From NCBI GenBank assembly GCA_001577185.1, contig LSCM01000007.1, positions 1 through 25,928 on the forward strand: DNA of 25,928 nucleotides. The letters run 5' to 3'. Shown piece by piece: positions 8,649 through 16,250 of this stretch. Numbering within the stretch: position 1 is the first letter of the stretch; every line of letters begins with the position of its first letter. Origin of the DNA: Cloacimonetes bacterium TCS62. GTDB lineage: Bacteria > Cloacimonadota > Cloacimonadia > Cloacimonadales > TCS61. The notes below the pieces were generated by a model. That model saw nothing but the letters and a program-made list of their open reading frames with translations, was not told the origin of the DNA and ran no database searches. The translations under genes were made by a program, and so were the position numbers.

Positions 8649-8669
8649 TTTTCCCTCATTTTAAAAAAT

Positions 8670-8707
8670 TTTAATAAAAAGAAAAGCAAGAGCGATCGCT
8701 CTTGCTT
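8670..8707 (-). terminator. Rho-independent terminator of the HU gene
   Basis: A perfect 24-nt palindrome, AAGCAAGAGC-GATC-GCTCTTGCTT, lies at 8684-8707. It begins 18 nt after the HU stop and is followed on the minus strand by TTTCTTTTTATT. This is the strongest hairpin in the window, and it separates HU from dnaN. Confidence 0.92.
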
Positions 8708-8725
8708 CCTATAAGTCCTGCAATT

Positions 8726-8998
8726 TTACTTAACAGCTTCTTTAAGTCTTTTACCAGCTTTGAAAACTGGAACATCTCTTGCTGGAATTTGAATTTTTTC
8801 TTTAGTTTGAGGATTTACACCCATTCTTGCCTTTCTGTGTGTAACTCTAAAAGTACCAAATCCAACTAGTGAAACTTTTTCCTTTCTTTCAAGTGAAAGT
8901 GTTACACCTTCAAGAAATGATTTCAATGCGAGATTAGCATCTTTCTTAGTTAAGTCTACATCTTTTGCAATTTTGTCAATTAAGTCTGATCTGTTCAT
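8726..8998 (-). CDS. HU family DNA-binding protein
   Basis: This is a 90-aa histone-like protein that bends and compacts DNA as a dimer. The N-terminal helices (MNRSDLIDKIAKDVDLTKKD) are followed by the family signature GFGTFRVTHRKARMG-NP and the beta-arm containing IPARDVPVF with the conserved Pro. It ends FKAGKRLKEAVK. The length is that of HU rather than IHF-alpha; IHF-like paralogues cannot be fully excluded. It has a strong AAGGAGG Shine-Dalgarno and its own terminator, so it appears to be a single-gene, highly expressed unit, with a TTGACA element at 9058-9063 as possible promoter. Confidence 0.94.
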   Translation of the reverse strand: MNRSDLIDKIAKDVDLTKKDANLALKSFLEGVTLSLERKEKVSLVGFGTFRVTHRKARMGVNPQTKEKIQIPARDVPVFKAGKRLKEAVK

Positions 8999-9057
8999 CT
9001 TTCCTCCTTTTTTTATTCGTGAACATTACCTTTTAATTTTTTTATTATGTAAATACT

Positions 9058-9063
9058 TGTCAA
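9058..9063 (-). promoter_or_regulatory. TTGACA, candidate -35 element for the HU gene
   Basis: A perfect TTGACA on the minus strand, 59 nt before the HU ATG. A clear TATAAT-like -10 at 16-18 nt is not visible (AAAATT at 17 nt). It is one of six TTGAC boxes in front of transcription units in this window. Confidence 0.35.
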
Positions 9064-9100
9064 CAAAAAAATCTCCAATAATGCTTATTAATGCCTGTTT

Positions 9101-9127
9101 GCTATTTTTCCACTTACAAAAAATAGC
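9101..9127. other. Stem-loop dyad in the 8999-9208 intergenic region
   Basis: GCTATTTTT at 9101-9109 and AAAAATAGC at 9119-9127 form a perfect 9-bp dyad with a 9-nt loop, about 80 nt beyond the cyclase stop. No T-run follows on the minus strand, so it is not a standard terminator. The rest of this 210-nt, roughly 25% GC region holds the HU leader and no gene. Confidence 0.4.
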
Positions 9128-9208
9128 TATAATATAATCACCCCATATGGTATAAACCCTTCTATATCAATTATTTAGCTCTTAGTATAAAAAGAACAAG
9201 ATAGAATA

Positions 9209-11104
9209 TTATGTCTCATTAGATACTTCTTTTTTTCTTCCAATTAATTCATAGATTTTTATAGTTTCGGTTTTTCCTTTAACCTGTGTATCATCAATAT
9301 ATTCTGCAATAACATATTTTTTTGCCATTTTGAATGTTGCTTCACTTATAATTATGTTGTTTTTGGTTTCATAATCTCTTGTTAAAGCTTCAATTCTAGC
9401 TCCTGCATTCATATTATCGCCAATAGCAGTATAATCAAAGATCTGCTCAGAACCTAAATTCCCAACTGTAACGTCCCCACTATTAATACCGATACCTATT
9501 TCAAAAGAATCTTTACCTTCATTTTCCCATTTCTTGTGAAGTTTATTCATTTTTTCTCGCATTTCCAAAGCTACTTTACATGCCCAGGATGCATGATCTT
9601 CCATATCCAAGGGAGCTCCAAAAATCGCAACTATTTCATCACCTACAAATTTGTCTAAAGTGCCTTTATTTTTGGTGATGATTTCTACCATAGCAGTTAA
9701 ATATTCACGCAAAATATCCACTGTTTCTTTTGGAGTATGACCTTCTGTGTATGGTGTAAACGATACAATATCAGAATATAAGACGGAGATCTCTTTTTGT
9801 GCTCCCCCGTATTCGAGTTTTGCTGGATCTTTTAAAAGCTCCTCGACAAGATCCGGTGCAATATACTGACCGAATGCATTTTTAATGAATTTTCTCTCTT
9901 GGGCTGTTTTGATATAATGGAAAACCAAAGCTACGATATAAACTAATATCAATAATATTGGAATCTCTAATATAGGAATTTTCACTAAACTATCTATAAA
10001 TAAAATATAGCTAAAGACAATATATCCTAAAGCCAAAATCAAAGTTATAAAAAGTGATATTATGGGTTTGAGTTTCAAATTGATAAAAAACAATATGAAA
10101 CTCAGGACAACAAATATCAAAAGATAGATTAAATGAGGATACTCCGTGATGAAATCCCTGTTCATAGACATCTCAATAAAATTAGCATGAATTTCAACAC
10201 CTGGTGTAAGTTCGTGTGTTTTAGAGAAAAAGGGAGTATAGTGAGTATCGTGAAATTCCACCGCTGTCAAACCTATTAAGACGATTTTATCTTCAAATTT
10301 GTCCTTTAATGAATTATACTGATCAAGATTTGTTTCCAACTGTCTTTCAAAAGAAGTTGTGAATGTTGAGTCATCAATAACATCCGAATAATCATAAGTG
10401 GCAAAGGTTCTAGCAGGTCCATAATAATTGATCATACAGCTTTTAGAACCGATTTTTGGAATGTTAATATCACCAAAAGTAAGAAAATTTGATGTGTTAT
10501 TAAAATTTTCAGCTGGTGATAAATTTTTCCTTCTTAAATTTTCATATAGTGACATACAACCTAACGATAACTTGATCTTATCTCTTTTGAGTTGATATAA
10601 TTCATACATTCTAACAAAACCATCAATATCAGAAGAGATGTTAACCGTTCCCCATTTATCATTAACTGCTAAGAGTTCTTGCATTGGAGTTAGGAATTGT
10701 TTTCTAATGGAATTTTTATACTTGGTCCGAATCAATTTCCCAGCTTGAATAATATTATCGTATTTCTTACAAACTTCAATTAGCTTTTTGTCATTTTCAG
10801 GATCGGATTTTTCAGTAAACTCTATATCAAAAATAATTTGCCTAACACCAGCTTTTTCTAAATTCTCAATTAAATGCGCATGAAAACCTCTTGGAAATGG
10901 CCATCTTTCATCCAAAGTGTTAAAAGTATCATCACCAATCTCAACGATAGCAATATTACCGGAAACTTCCTTCTCCCCACGCAGTAAATAGAATATGTCA
11001 TAAGCTTTGTGCTCAATATTATTCCAAAAATCACTAATGAAAATCAACTGTAGGATTACTATAATTACAAAAGGAATTAAAAAGTATTTAAGTTTTTTAA
11101 ACAT
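9209..11104 (-). CDS. CHASE2-domain class III adenylate cyclase
   Basis: This 631-aa inner-membrane receptor cyclase is predicted to make cAMP. One helix (about 8-24) leads to an extracytoplasmic CHASE2 domain (about 30-320) with the family blocks PFPRGFHAHLIENLEKAG, IIFDIEF, KIVLIGLTA and PGVEIHANFI. Three helices follow (about 325-343, 349-369, 373-397), then the cytoplasmic cyclase domain (about 410-620). Catalytic residues are all present: metal-binding D445 (YSDIVSF) and D489 (VGDE), adenine-selecting K485 and D557, and transition-state N566 and R570 (NAGAR). The Lys/Asp pair favours ATP over GTP. Its ATG overlaps the stop of the preceding outer-membrane protein gene by one base (TAATG). 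With the FecR and secreted genes upstream it probably forms an envelope sensor. The ligand is unknown. Confidence 0.93.
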   Translation of the reverse strand: MFKKLKYFLIPFVIIVILQLIFISDFWNNIEHKAYDIFYLLRGEKEVSGNIAIVEIGDDTFNTLDERWPFPRGFHAHLIENLEKAGVRQIIFDIEFTEKSDPENDKKLIEVCKKYDNIIQAGKLIRTKYKNSIRKQFLTPMQELLAVNDKWGTVNISSDIDGFVRMYELYQLKRDKIKLSLGCMSLYENLRRKNLSPAENFNNTSNFLTFGDINIPKIGSKSCMINYYGPARTFATYDYSDVIDDSTFTTSFERQLETNLDQYNSLKDKFEDKIVLIGLTAVEFHDTHYTPFFSKTHELTPGVEIHANFIEMSMNRDFITEYPHLIYLLIFVVLSFILFFINLKLKPIISLFITLILALGYIVFSYILFIDSLVKIPILEIPILLILVYIVALVFHYIKTAQERKFIKNAFGQYIAPDLVEELLKDPAKLEYGGAQKEISVLYSDIVSFTPYTEGHTPKETVDILREYLTAMVEIITKNKGTLDKFVGDEIVAIFGAPLDMEDHASWACKVALEMREKMNKLHKKWENEGKDSFEIGIGINSGDVTVGNLGSEQIFDYTAIGDNMNAGARIEALTRDYETKNNIIISEATFKMAKKYVIAEYIDDTQVKGKTETIKIYELIGRKKEVSNET

Positions 11105-13461
11105 TAAAATCTTTGAGAAATCCTAAGTTCCCAATTAAGTTGAGAATAATCCGAATCTTCAACATCATTATTTTGGTAAGCTACGATTCCCACATTTGTG
11201 GAAATCGATGTCTGTGAAAAAATATTATATTTAGAGCCTAAGTTTAGCAACTGCTTACTTTGCTTATCAATATCTCCACCATAAGATGTATAACGAAAAT
11301 CTAAATATGGTCTTAGTTTGTCTTCAAGGAAATTAAATTCACCTTTCATAAAAAGTGAATGATAGTTAGAGCTATATTCATCAACTTGATTTTCATTCAA
11401 AGATAAAGAATATGACATTGTAGTTCGCAAAGGTAAGTAAGTAAAATCACTTTTAGCGGACATAATTAAGTAATTTGTAGTATAATCAAATGAATTATTT
11501 TTTTCATCGACATTGGCTGAATTTGAGAAATTTAAACTCAATTTAGTTGGAGCAGAACGTATAGCTTCTAAATTGTAGCCTCCACCTAAAACAAAGTTAT
11601 AATTTTTTATTTCTGTTGAATTTGTTTCATCAGATGCATCATCTTTTGTACCACTGTTACTATAGCTCAAATTGAAGAACGCTCTACTATTGGGTCGGTA
11701 AAACATCTGAGTCATATATTTTGCAGTGGTAGTGGTCATTTCCTTAGTGTCATACACATTATCAGAAATTATATTCATGAGTACTGTTAATGATAATTTA
11801 TTGTCTAGTAACTGTAGATTATCGTTAATACTTATAGTCTGCTGATCTTTTTGAACTGAGCTTGTTGCGATAGAATTGAAACTAGAACCAACAGCAGAAT
11901 ATGAGATATTAAGAAGATTCTTCAAGAAATATGCTCGAATATAAGTTTTATAAGCTAAGTTCGCTACCCCTGGTTTAAATGGTTCAATATTCTTATTTAT
12001 GATAAATATATCCTCGAGATCTGCTGGATCTATAGGAAGATCTAAATCTGTATCAAATTCAGCATTAATACTATCCGCACTCATCGGCCCATCAATAATA
12101 TTTGTGTTATAATAGCTCATGGCTACTTCAGCACCAAACTTGACCTTCTGCTTAAACAATGCTAAGTTCGCATCAGTTCCAACTACCAAATTATCAACAG
12201 GTTTTACCATTACATCAGTATCTTCTGAATCTGGATCTGCCAAGTAATAAATCTCGTCTAAAGAATCAAGTTTATCACGATTCTTAACAAAACTAAATCC
12301 CCAAATAAAACCACGCTTATTTCCAACTTCCATTCTGGTGGATAATGTGTTTCTTTTAAAAGTTCCTGCGTCAATTTGAGTTGTACCTAGACTATCTAAA
12401 TATGATTCTCCATTGATCTTTCGCTTATTTGTTCCTGATGATACAAGTAATCTGAAATTTTTAAAATCTAGTTTTGTATGCACTCCACGTATGTTAGTAC
12501 TTCTTAAAGTATATGCTCCATAATTAGGTGAATAATCTCCCAGTGATAATCCGAAATAAGGAACATTCATTTTAATAGAATAACGATTTACAGATTGCTC
12601 TTTATGAGTTTCCAGAGATGATAAAAAGAGTTTTGATTTGAACCTAAACCAATTTTTATCACCATTAAGCAATAGCAACAAATCCGCTTTCTTATCATCA
12701 TCATCATAGTCATCATTTTCAGCACTTTTACTCATAACATCCGATGTAAATATTGCTCTTCCTTCCATATTCATTGGTAATTCAAACAATTTTTTTGTGA
12801 CTTTTGTATTCCAATGAACAGATTCAACCATGGCTCCATTGTTTAATCTAGCCTTTATATAAAAATTGTGCATAGCATGTTTTGCATTTGAAACTTTGTA
12901 AACTAGCATGTTACTATATTTTTCTATTCTGGATGTAACATCCTTACCGTTAAAATAGAATTGCAATTCATCAATCTGCTGATCTAAAGCAAAAGTAGAT
13001 ATTGCAATTACGAAATTTTCCCCTGTAATGGGAAAATTGGGATCGGGACTTAATAGAGCGAATATATCACTAGTACTCTCAGAGATTTCTGCTTGTACTG
13101 AATAGGGATTTATCTCTGGTTGAATTTTTCGAAGTGTTTCTTCCATACCACTTTTCTTTATAATTTGAAAATAATATTCCAATCCTGCCTTATATTCGTG
13201 AGTATCAGTAAGTAATAATTCAAATTCCGGATTGGATGAAGAACCTTTATCCATTTTTAAGAATTTGTAAGTCTGCTCACCCGTTTCACGATAATATAAA
13301 TTCACTTCTTTGATCTCATCGAATCCATCACTCACAAAAAGTTTTATGGAGACGGTTTCTCCTACCTTGAATTTTGGAATTGGAGTATGGGTTAAATTTA
13401 TTGCTCCATAGAGCATTGCTGTAAATATAAGTATAGAAATAACTAATACATTTTTTTTCAT
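11104..13461 (-). CDS. Predicted outer-membrane beta-barrel protein with N-terminal Ig-like domains
   Basis: This 785-aa protein is not assigned to a named family. A signal peptide covers residues 1-20 (hydrophobic core VLVISILIFTAML, probable cleavage after YGA). Residues 21-125 look like a beta-sandwich with a typical INLTHTPIPKFKVGETV start and E-Y-KAGLEYYFQI end. A second similar domain spans about 130-220. An acidic patch DDYDDDD is near 250-256. The rest is rich in alternating hydrophobic and aromatic strands and ends in NWELRISQRF, with the terminal Phe expected of a BAM substrate. It lies 24 nt after the FecR gene and its stop overlaps the cyclase start. It could be the outer-membrane part of the signalling module; transport function is not indicated. 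Confidence 0.72.
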   Translation of the reverse strand: MKKNVLVISILIFTAMLYGAINLTHTPIPKFKVGETVSIKLFVSDGFDEIKEVNLYYRETGEQTYKFLKMDKGSSSNPEFELLLTDTHEYKAGLEYYFQIIKKSGMEETLRKIQPEINPYSVQAEISESTSDIFALLSPDPNFPITGENFVIAISTFALDQQIDELQFYFNGKDVTSRIEKYSNMLVYKVSNAKHAMHNFYIKARLNNGAMVESVHWNTKVTKKLFELPMNMEGRAIFTSDVMSKSAENDDYDDDDKKADLLLLLNGDKNWFRFKSKLFLSSLETHKEQSVNRYSIKMNVPYFGLSLGDYSPNYGAYTLRSTNIRGVHTKLDFKNFRLLVSSGTNKRKINGESYLDSLGTTQIDAGTFKRNTLSTRMEVGNKRGFIWGFSFVKNRDKLDSLDEIYYLADPDSEDTDVMVKPVDNLVVGTDANLALFKQKVKFGAEVAMSYYNTNIIDGPMSADSINAEFDTDLDLPIDPADLEDIFIINKNIEPFKPGVANLAYKTYIRAYFLKNLLNISYSAVGSSFNSIATSSVQKDQQTISINDNLQLLDNKLSLTVLMNIISDNVYDTKEMTTTTAKYMTQMFYRPNSRAFFNLSYSNSGTKDDASDETNSTEIKNYNFVLGGGYNLEAIRSAPTKLSLNFSNSANVDEKNNSFDYTTNYLIMSAKSDFTYLPLRTTMSYSLSLNENQVDEYSSNYHSLFMKGEFNFLEDKLRPYLDFRYTSYGGDIDKQSKQLLNLGSKYNIFSQTSISTNVGIVAYQNNDVEDSDYSQLNWELRISQRF

Positions 13462-13485
13462 TTGAGACTCCTATTATAACCAGAT

Positions 13486-14160
13486 TTAATCAAATTTCAA
13501 CTCTATAGTTTTTATATCTCCTTCATCATTCTCTAGTTGAATTTCCAGTGATTTTTCTTCACCTTCTTCAATTTCCTCTCTAATAAAATCATCTAGATCA
13601 TCTTTACTCATAGCTGTTACGTTGATATCACCGGAACCAGTAGAATGAGCTTTCTGACCTTTACCAATAGTAGCTTCTTTACCATCTTCTTTATTTCTCA
13701 TTTTTACTTCACCTTTTAAAGTAGAAAGATTCGTTTCACCCTTTTTGTTAACAGAGAGTACAAATTCAGTACCTTTAACAGACACAACTGTTGTAGGTGT
13801 ATCAACCTCGAACTTCCCTGTTTTTTTTGTTACTTTTGTCCAAAGATCACCAATTTCTAATGTGCTCTTCTTATTTAATTTACCATTTTCCTTTTCTGCA
13901 GTTATAGTAAGAATACTATTGGGGAATAACTTAACTATTGAACTAGCATCTACAAATTTAACAGCTGCAAAGGCTTCTTGTTTACTCTCTATAACATCTT
14001 TGTTAAACAAATGATCTCCAGTATTTGCAGTTAAAGTTTCTTCTTTACGAAGAATATTTACTTCACCTTTCACTTTCAACGAAATTGCTATCGATTCTGA
14101 TGCAATCATTGCAACAGACATAAGTAAAACAATTATAGTTAATGCTATTTTATTCTTCAT
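13486..14160 (-). CDS. Secreted FecR-domain protein
   Basis: This 224-aa protein has a signal peptide (about 1-20, ending MIASES) and no further membrane helix, so it should be periplasmic. The FecR domain occupies about 25-170: ISLKVKGEVNILRK, GDHLFNKDVIES, AFAAVKFVDASSIVKLFPNS, LEIGDLWTKV, FEVDTPTTVVSVKGTEF and GEVKMRN in order, all typical blocks. The C-terminal 50 residues are very acidic (EEIEEGEEKS). It lacks the N-terminal anti-sigma helix of TonB-linked FecR regulators, and there is no ECF sigma gene nearby. It is therefore of the secreted FecR type often found next to CHASE2 cyclases. An AAGGAG site precedes the ATG. Confidence 0.88.
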   Translation of the reverse strand: MKNKIALTIIVLLMSVAMIASESIAISLKVKGEVNILRKEETLTANTGDHLFNKDVIESKQEAFAAVKFVDASSIVKLFPNSILTITAEKENGKLNKKSTLEIGDLWTKVTKKTGKFEVDTPTTVVSVKGTEFVLSVNKKGETNLSTLKGEVKMRNKEDGKEATIGKGQKAHSTGSGDINVTAMSKDDLDDFIREEIEEGEEKSLEIQLENDEGDIKTIELKFD

Positions 14161-14171
14161 GATCTTCTCCT

Positions 14172-15218
14172 TTATTCAGATACGTCTTTAAATTCTATCT
14201 CACCCATTAATATTTGTTGTGTGATATTATTTAATTCTCCCGTTGTAATTTCTTCACCTTGCCAGGTTATACCTTGAACTGTGTATCCACTTTCTAAATA
14301 TGAAATTATCTGATTTATTTCATCAGTGCCTAGTTGATTGAGAAAATTAATTACTGTTTGATCACCAAAATCTCCGCTGCCCTGCTCTTCATACTCAAAA
14401 CAATACATAATACTACTTCCGGTAGAGTGACCAGCTGTCGTAACAATATCTCCTGTTATTTGCCATGCGTAGTATTTTCCCAAATTAAATGAAGGGGCAG
14501 AAGGAGGATATGTAAAACTCGTACTCGCAATATCTTCTTCTATAAAGATTGGATTATTTTGCTGGATTACATCTTCTGTGTTTTGTGGTATATCATCAAG
14601 TTCGTATAACTCAAGTTTATAGGGTGTTATATTTGAAAACCAGGTAAAATTTGGATACTGTGAAAAAATAGCTATGGGTGTAGAGCCAATAGGACTTCCT
14701 GGTGATATTAATGAAATCGTAATAGGAGAAACAATATCAAGAGTAATTTGTACAGTAACAAAAGTGCTTGTTTCATCAGGACTTTTTGCTTCTATTGTAA
14801 ATAAGTAACTATCATCTGGTAATCTACCTGTTTCTAAGATCTGATCATCTAAAGCATCGAGGAAATCATCATAATTTCTATAGATTACATCAAAGTAATC
14901 TTGATCTTCATTAGTTATGATATCTCTATTAGTCAAACTAATAAAAGGTGGTGTTACATCTGTTATTGGTGCAAGAGTTATATTGGCTGGAGGTGTATTT
15001 TCACTTTCGAGTGAAACTTTCAAAATATAATCATTACCAACATCACTATTCAGCGTAATGGTAAACAAGATTGGCTGCTCTTCCGGATGATCTGGGTCAA
15101 AGTTAACCGGATAAAACGAGTTATAAGTTACTGTACCTTGCGGCAATATTTCAAGTGTAACTTGTGCACTTAACATACCTAATATAAACAAAAATAATAA
15201 AATAAATAATTTTTTCAT
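14172..15218 (-). CDS. Secreted protein of unknown function, 348 aa
   Basis: I do not recognise a named family. A signal peptide (1-18, cleavage after LSA) precedes a beta-rich region with Pro/Asn/Asp-rich loops (20-165). A probable FN3-like segment spans about 166-275, with PNFTWFSNITPYKLELYEL and GKYYAWQITGD resembling the W and Y-x-W strand pattern of such folds. The last 65 residues are predicted helical and polar (FLNQLGTDEINQIISYLESG), perhaps a separate small domain. An AAGGAG site precedes the ATG. The gene lies 21 nt after ddl and 11 nt before the FecR gene, so it belongs to the same transcription unit and could be a ligand-binding or scaffold component. Confidence 0.7.
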   Translation of the reverse strand: MKKLFILLFLFILGMLSAQVTLEILPQGTVTYNSFYPVNFDPDHPEEQPILFTITLNSDVGNDYILKVSLESENTPPANITLAPITDVTPPFISLTNRDIITNEDQDYFDVIYRNYDDFLDALDDQILETGRLPDDSYLFTIEAKSPDETSTFVTVQITLDIVSPITISLISPGSPIGSTPIAIFSQYPNFTWFSNITPYKLELYELDDIPQNTEDVIQQNNPIFIEEDIASTSFTYPPSAPSFNLGKYYAWQITGDIVTTAGHSTGSSIMYCFEYEEQGSGDFGDQTVINFLNQLGTDEINQIISYLESGYTVQGITWQGEEITTGELNNITQQILMGEIEFKDVSE

Positions 15219-15239
15219 AATTTTCTCCTTAAAAAATTA

Positions 15240-16157
15240 CTAAACTAATGATAAATTGATTATTTCTTCAATTAATTCTTCGAAATTATAACCTGCTTCT
15301 TTGGCTGCCATTGGTGTTAAACTGAGTGGTGTCATTCCTGGTAATGTGTTAACTTCTAAAAAATAGAAATTTTCGCCATCAAATCTGAAGTCAACACGAG
15401 CGTACACTGAGCAACCAAAAAGATTATATACACTTTCTGCAAGCTTTTGAATTTCCCTAGTTTGCTCTTTGTCTATCTCTGCAGGTACTTCATAGATCGT
15501 ATTCCCTTTTGTGTATTTGTTTTGATAATCATACCATCCATTTTTAGGTTTGATCTCCACAACAGGCAGAGCTTGATTTCCTAAGATCGTAACTGTCAAT
15601 TCCCTCCCTTCGATAAACTCTTCCACGATTACCTTATTACTATATTCAAATGCCAGTTTAAGAGCATTATTAAATTCTTTAAGATCTTTTAACAAAGTTA
15701 TCCCAACAGATGAACCCGAATCATTTGGTTTGATCACAAAGGGTGGATCTATATCTTTCGGAGGTTCAATCCTACTATGCAAATCGTATATTGATCTTTT
15801 TGGTACATTAATATCTAGAGATTGAGCTAAGATCCCAGAAATTTCTTTATCCATAGATATTGCTGAAGATTTATGATCTGAACCTGATAACTTTAAGTTT
15901 AGTAAAGAGAATAACGATTGAATGCGACCATCTTCACCCTCGGCACCATGCAAACCATTTAAAACTATATGTGGCTGAATGTTCTTAATAATAGCAATTA
16001 GATCGCAGTAGGATCGATAATCCACCGGATCTAAGATAGAGATGTTATACTTATCCTTTTGCAAAACTTTAGAAATTTCACCAGCTGTTATTCTGGATAC
16101 TTCAGCTTCTTCAGAGAAGCCTCCAGATAAGATAACAACTTCTTTTTTTGTTTTCAT
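15240..16157 (-). CDS. ddl: D-alanine--D-alanine ligase
   Basis: Ddl makes the D-Ala-D-Ala dipeptide that ends the peptidoglycan stem. At 305 aa it is of the short DdlB type. Visible blocks are ILSGGFSEEAEVSR at the N-terminus, HGAEGEDGRIQSLF, MDKEISG, the ATP-grasp strands PFVIKPNDSGSSVGI and VEEFIEGRELTV, and the metal-binding FLEVNTLPGMTP near the end. The ATG has no recognisable Shine-Dalgarno (only a run of A before it). A TTGACA box lies only 28 nt upstream, so the mRNA may be leaderless. The next gene starts 21 nt after the stop; ddl therefore appears to lead the FecR/CHASE2 cluster. Confidence 0.94.
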   Translation of the reverse strand: MKTKKEVVILSGGFSEEAEVSRITAGEISKVLQKDKYNISILDPVDYRSYCDLIAIIKNIQPHIVLNGLHGAEGEDGRIQSLFSLLNLKLSGSDHKSSAISMDKEISGILAQSLDINVPKRSIYDLHSRIEPPKDIDPPFVIKPNDSGSSVGITLLKDLKEFNNALKLAFEYSNKVIVEEFIEGRELTVTILGNQALPVVEIKPKNGWYDYQNKYTKGNTIYEVPAEIDKEQTREIQKLAESVYNLFGCSVYARVDFRFDGENFYFLEVNTLPGMTPLSLTPMAAKEAGYNFEELIEEIINLSLV

Positions 16158-16185
16158 ATCTTTTTTTTCTACTATTGTTTTTTTA

Positions 16186-16191
16186 TGTCAA
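16186..16191 (-). promoter_or_regulatory. TTGACA, candidate -35 element for ddl
   Basis: A perfect TTGACA on the minus strand, with 28 nt between it and the ddl ATG. If it is a -35 element, transcription would begin at or within a few bases of the start codon. No good -10 is seen in the A-rich stretch between them. Confidence 0.3.
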
Positions 16192-16250
16192 GAAATATCA
16201 ATATGTTATTGAGCATATATTCCTGAATTTAGTTTATTTTTTAGGAAAAG

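Noticed and set aside
9104..9120. Possible DnaA box (TTTTCCACT) and AT-rich stretch near dnaN as a replication origin
   Set aside because: It matches TTATCCACA at only 7 of 9 positions, there is no cluster of boxes, and dnaA is not present.
16192..16250. AT-rich inverted repeat (ATATG...CATAT) as an aroA terminator
   Set aside because: The stem is only about 5 AT-rich pairs and there is no U-run after it on the minus strand.
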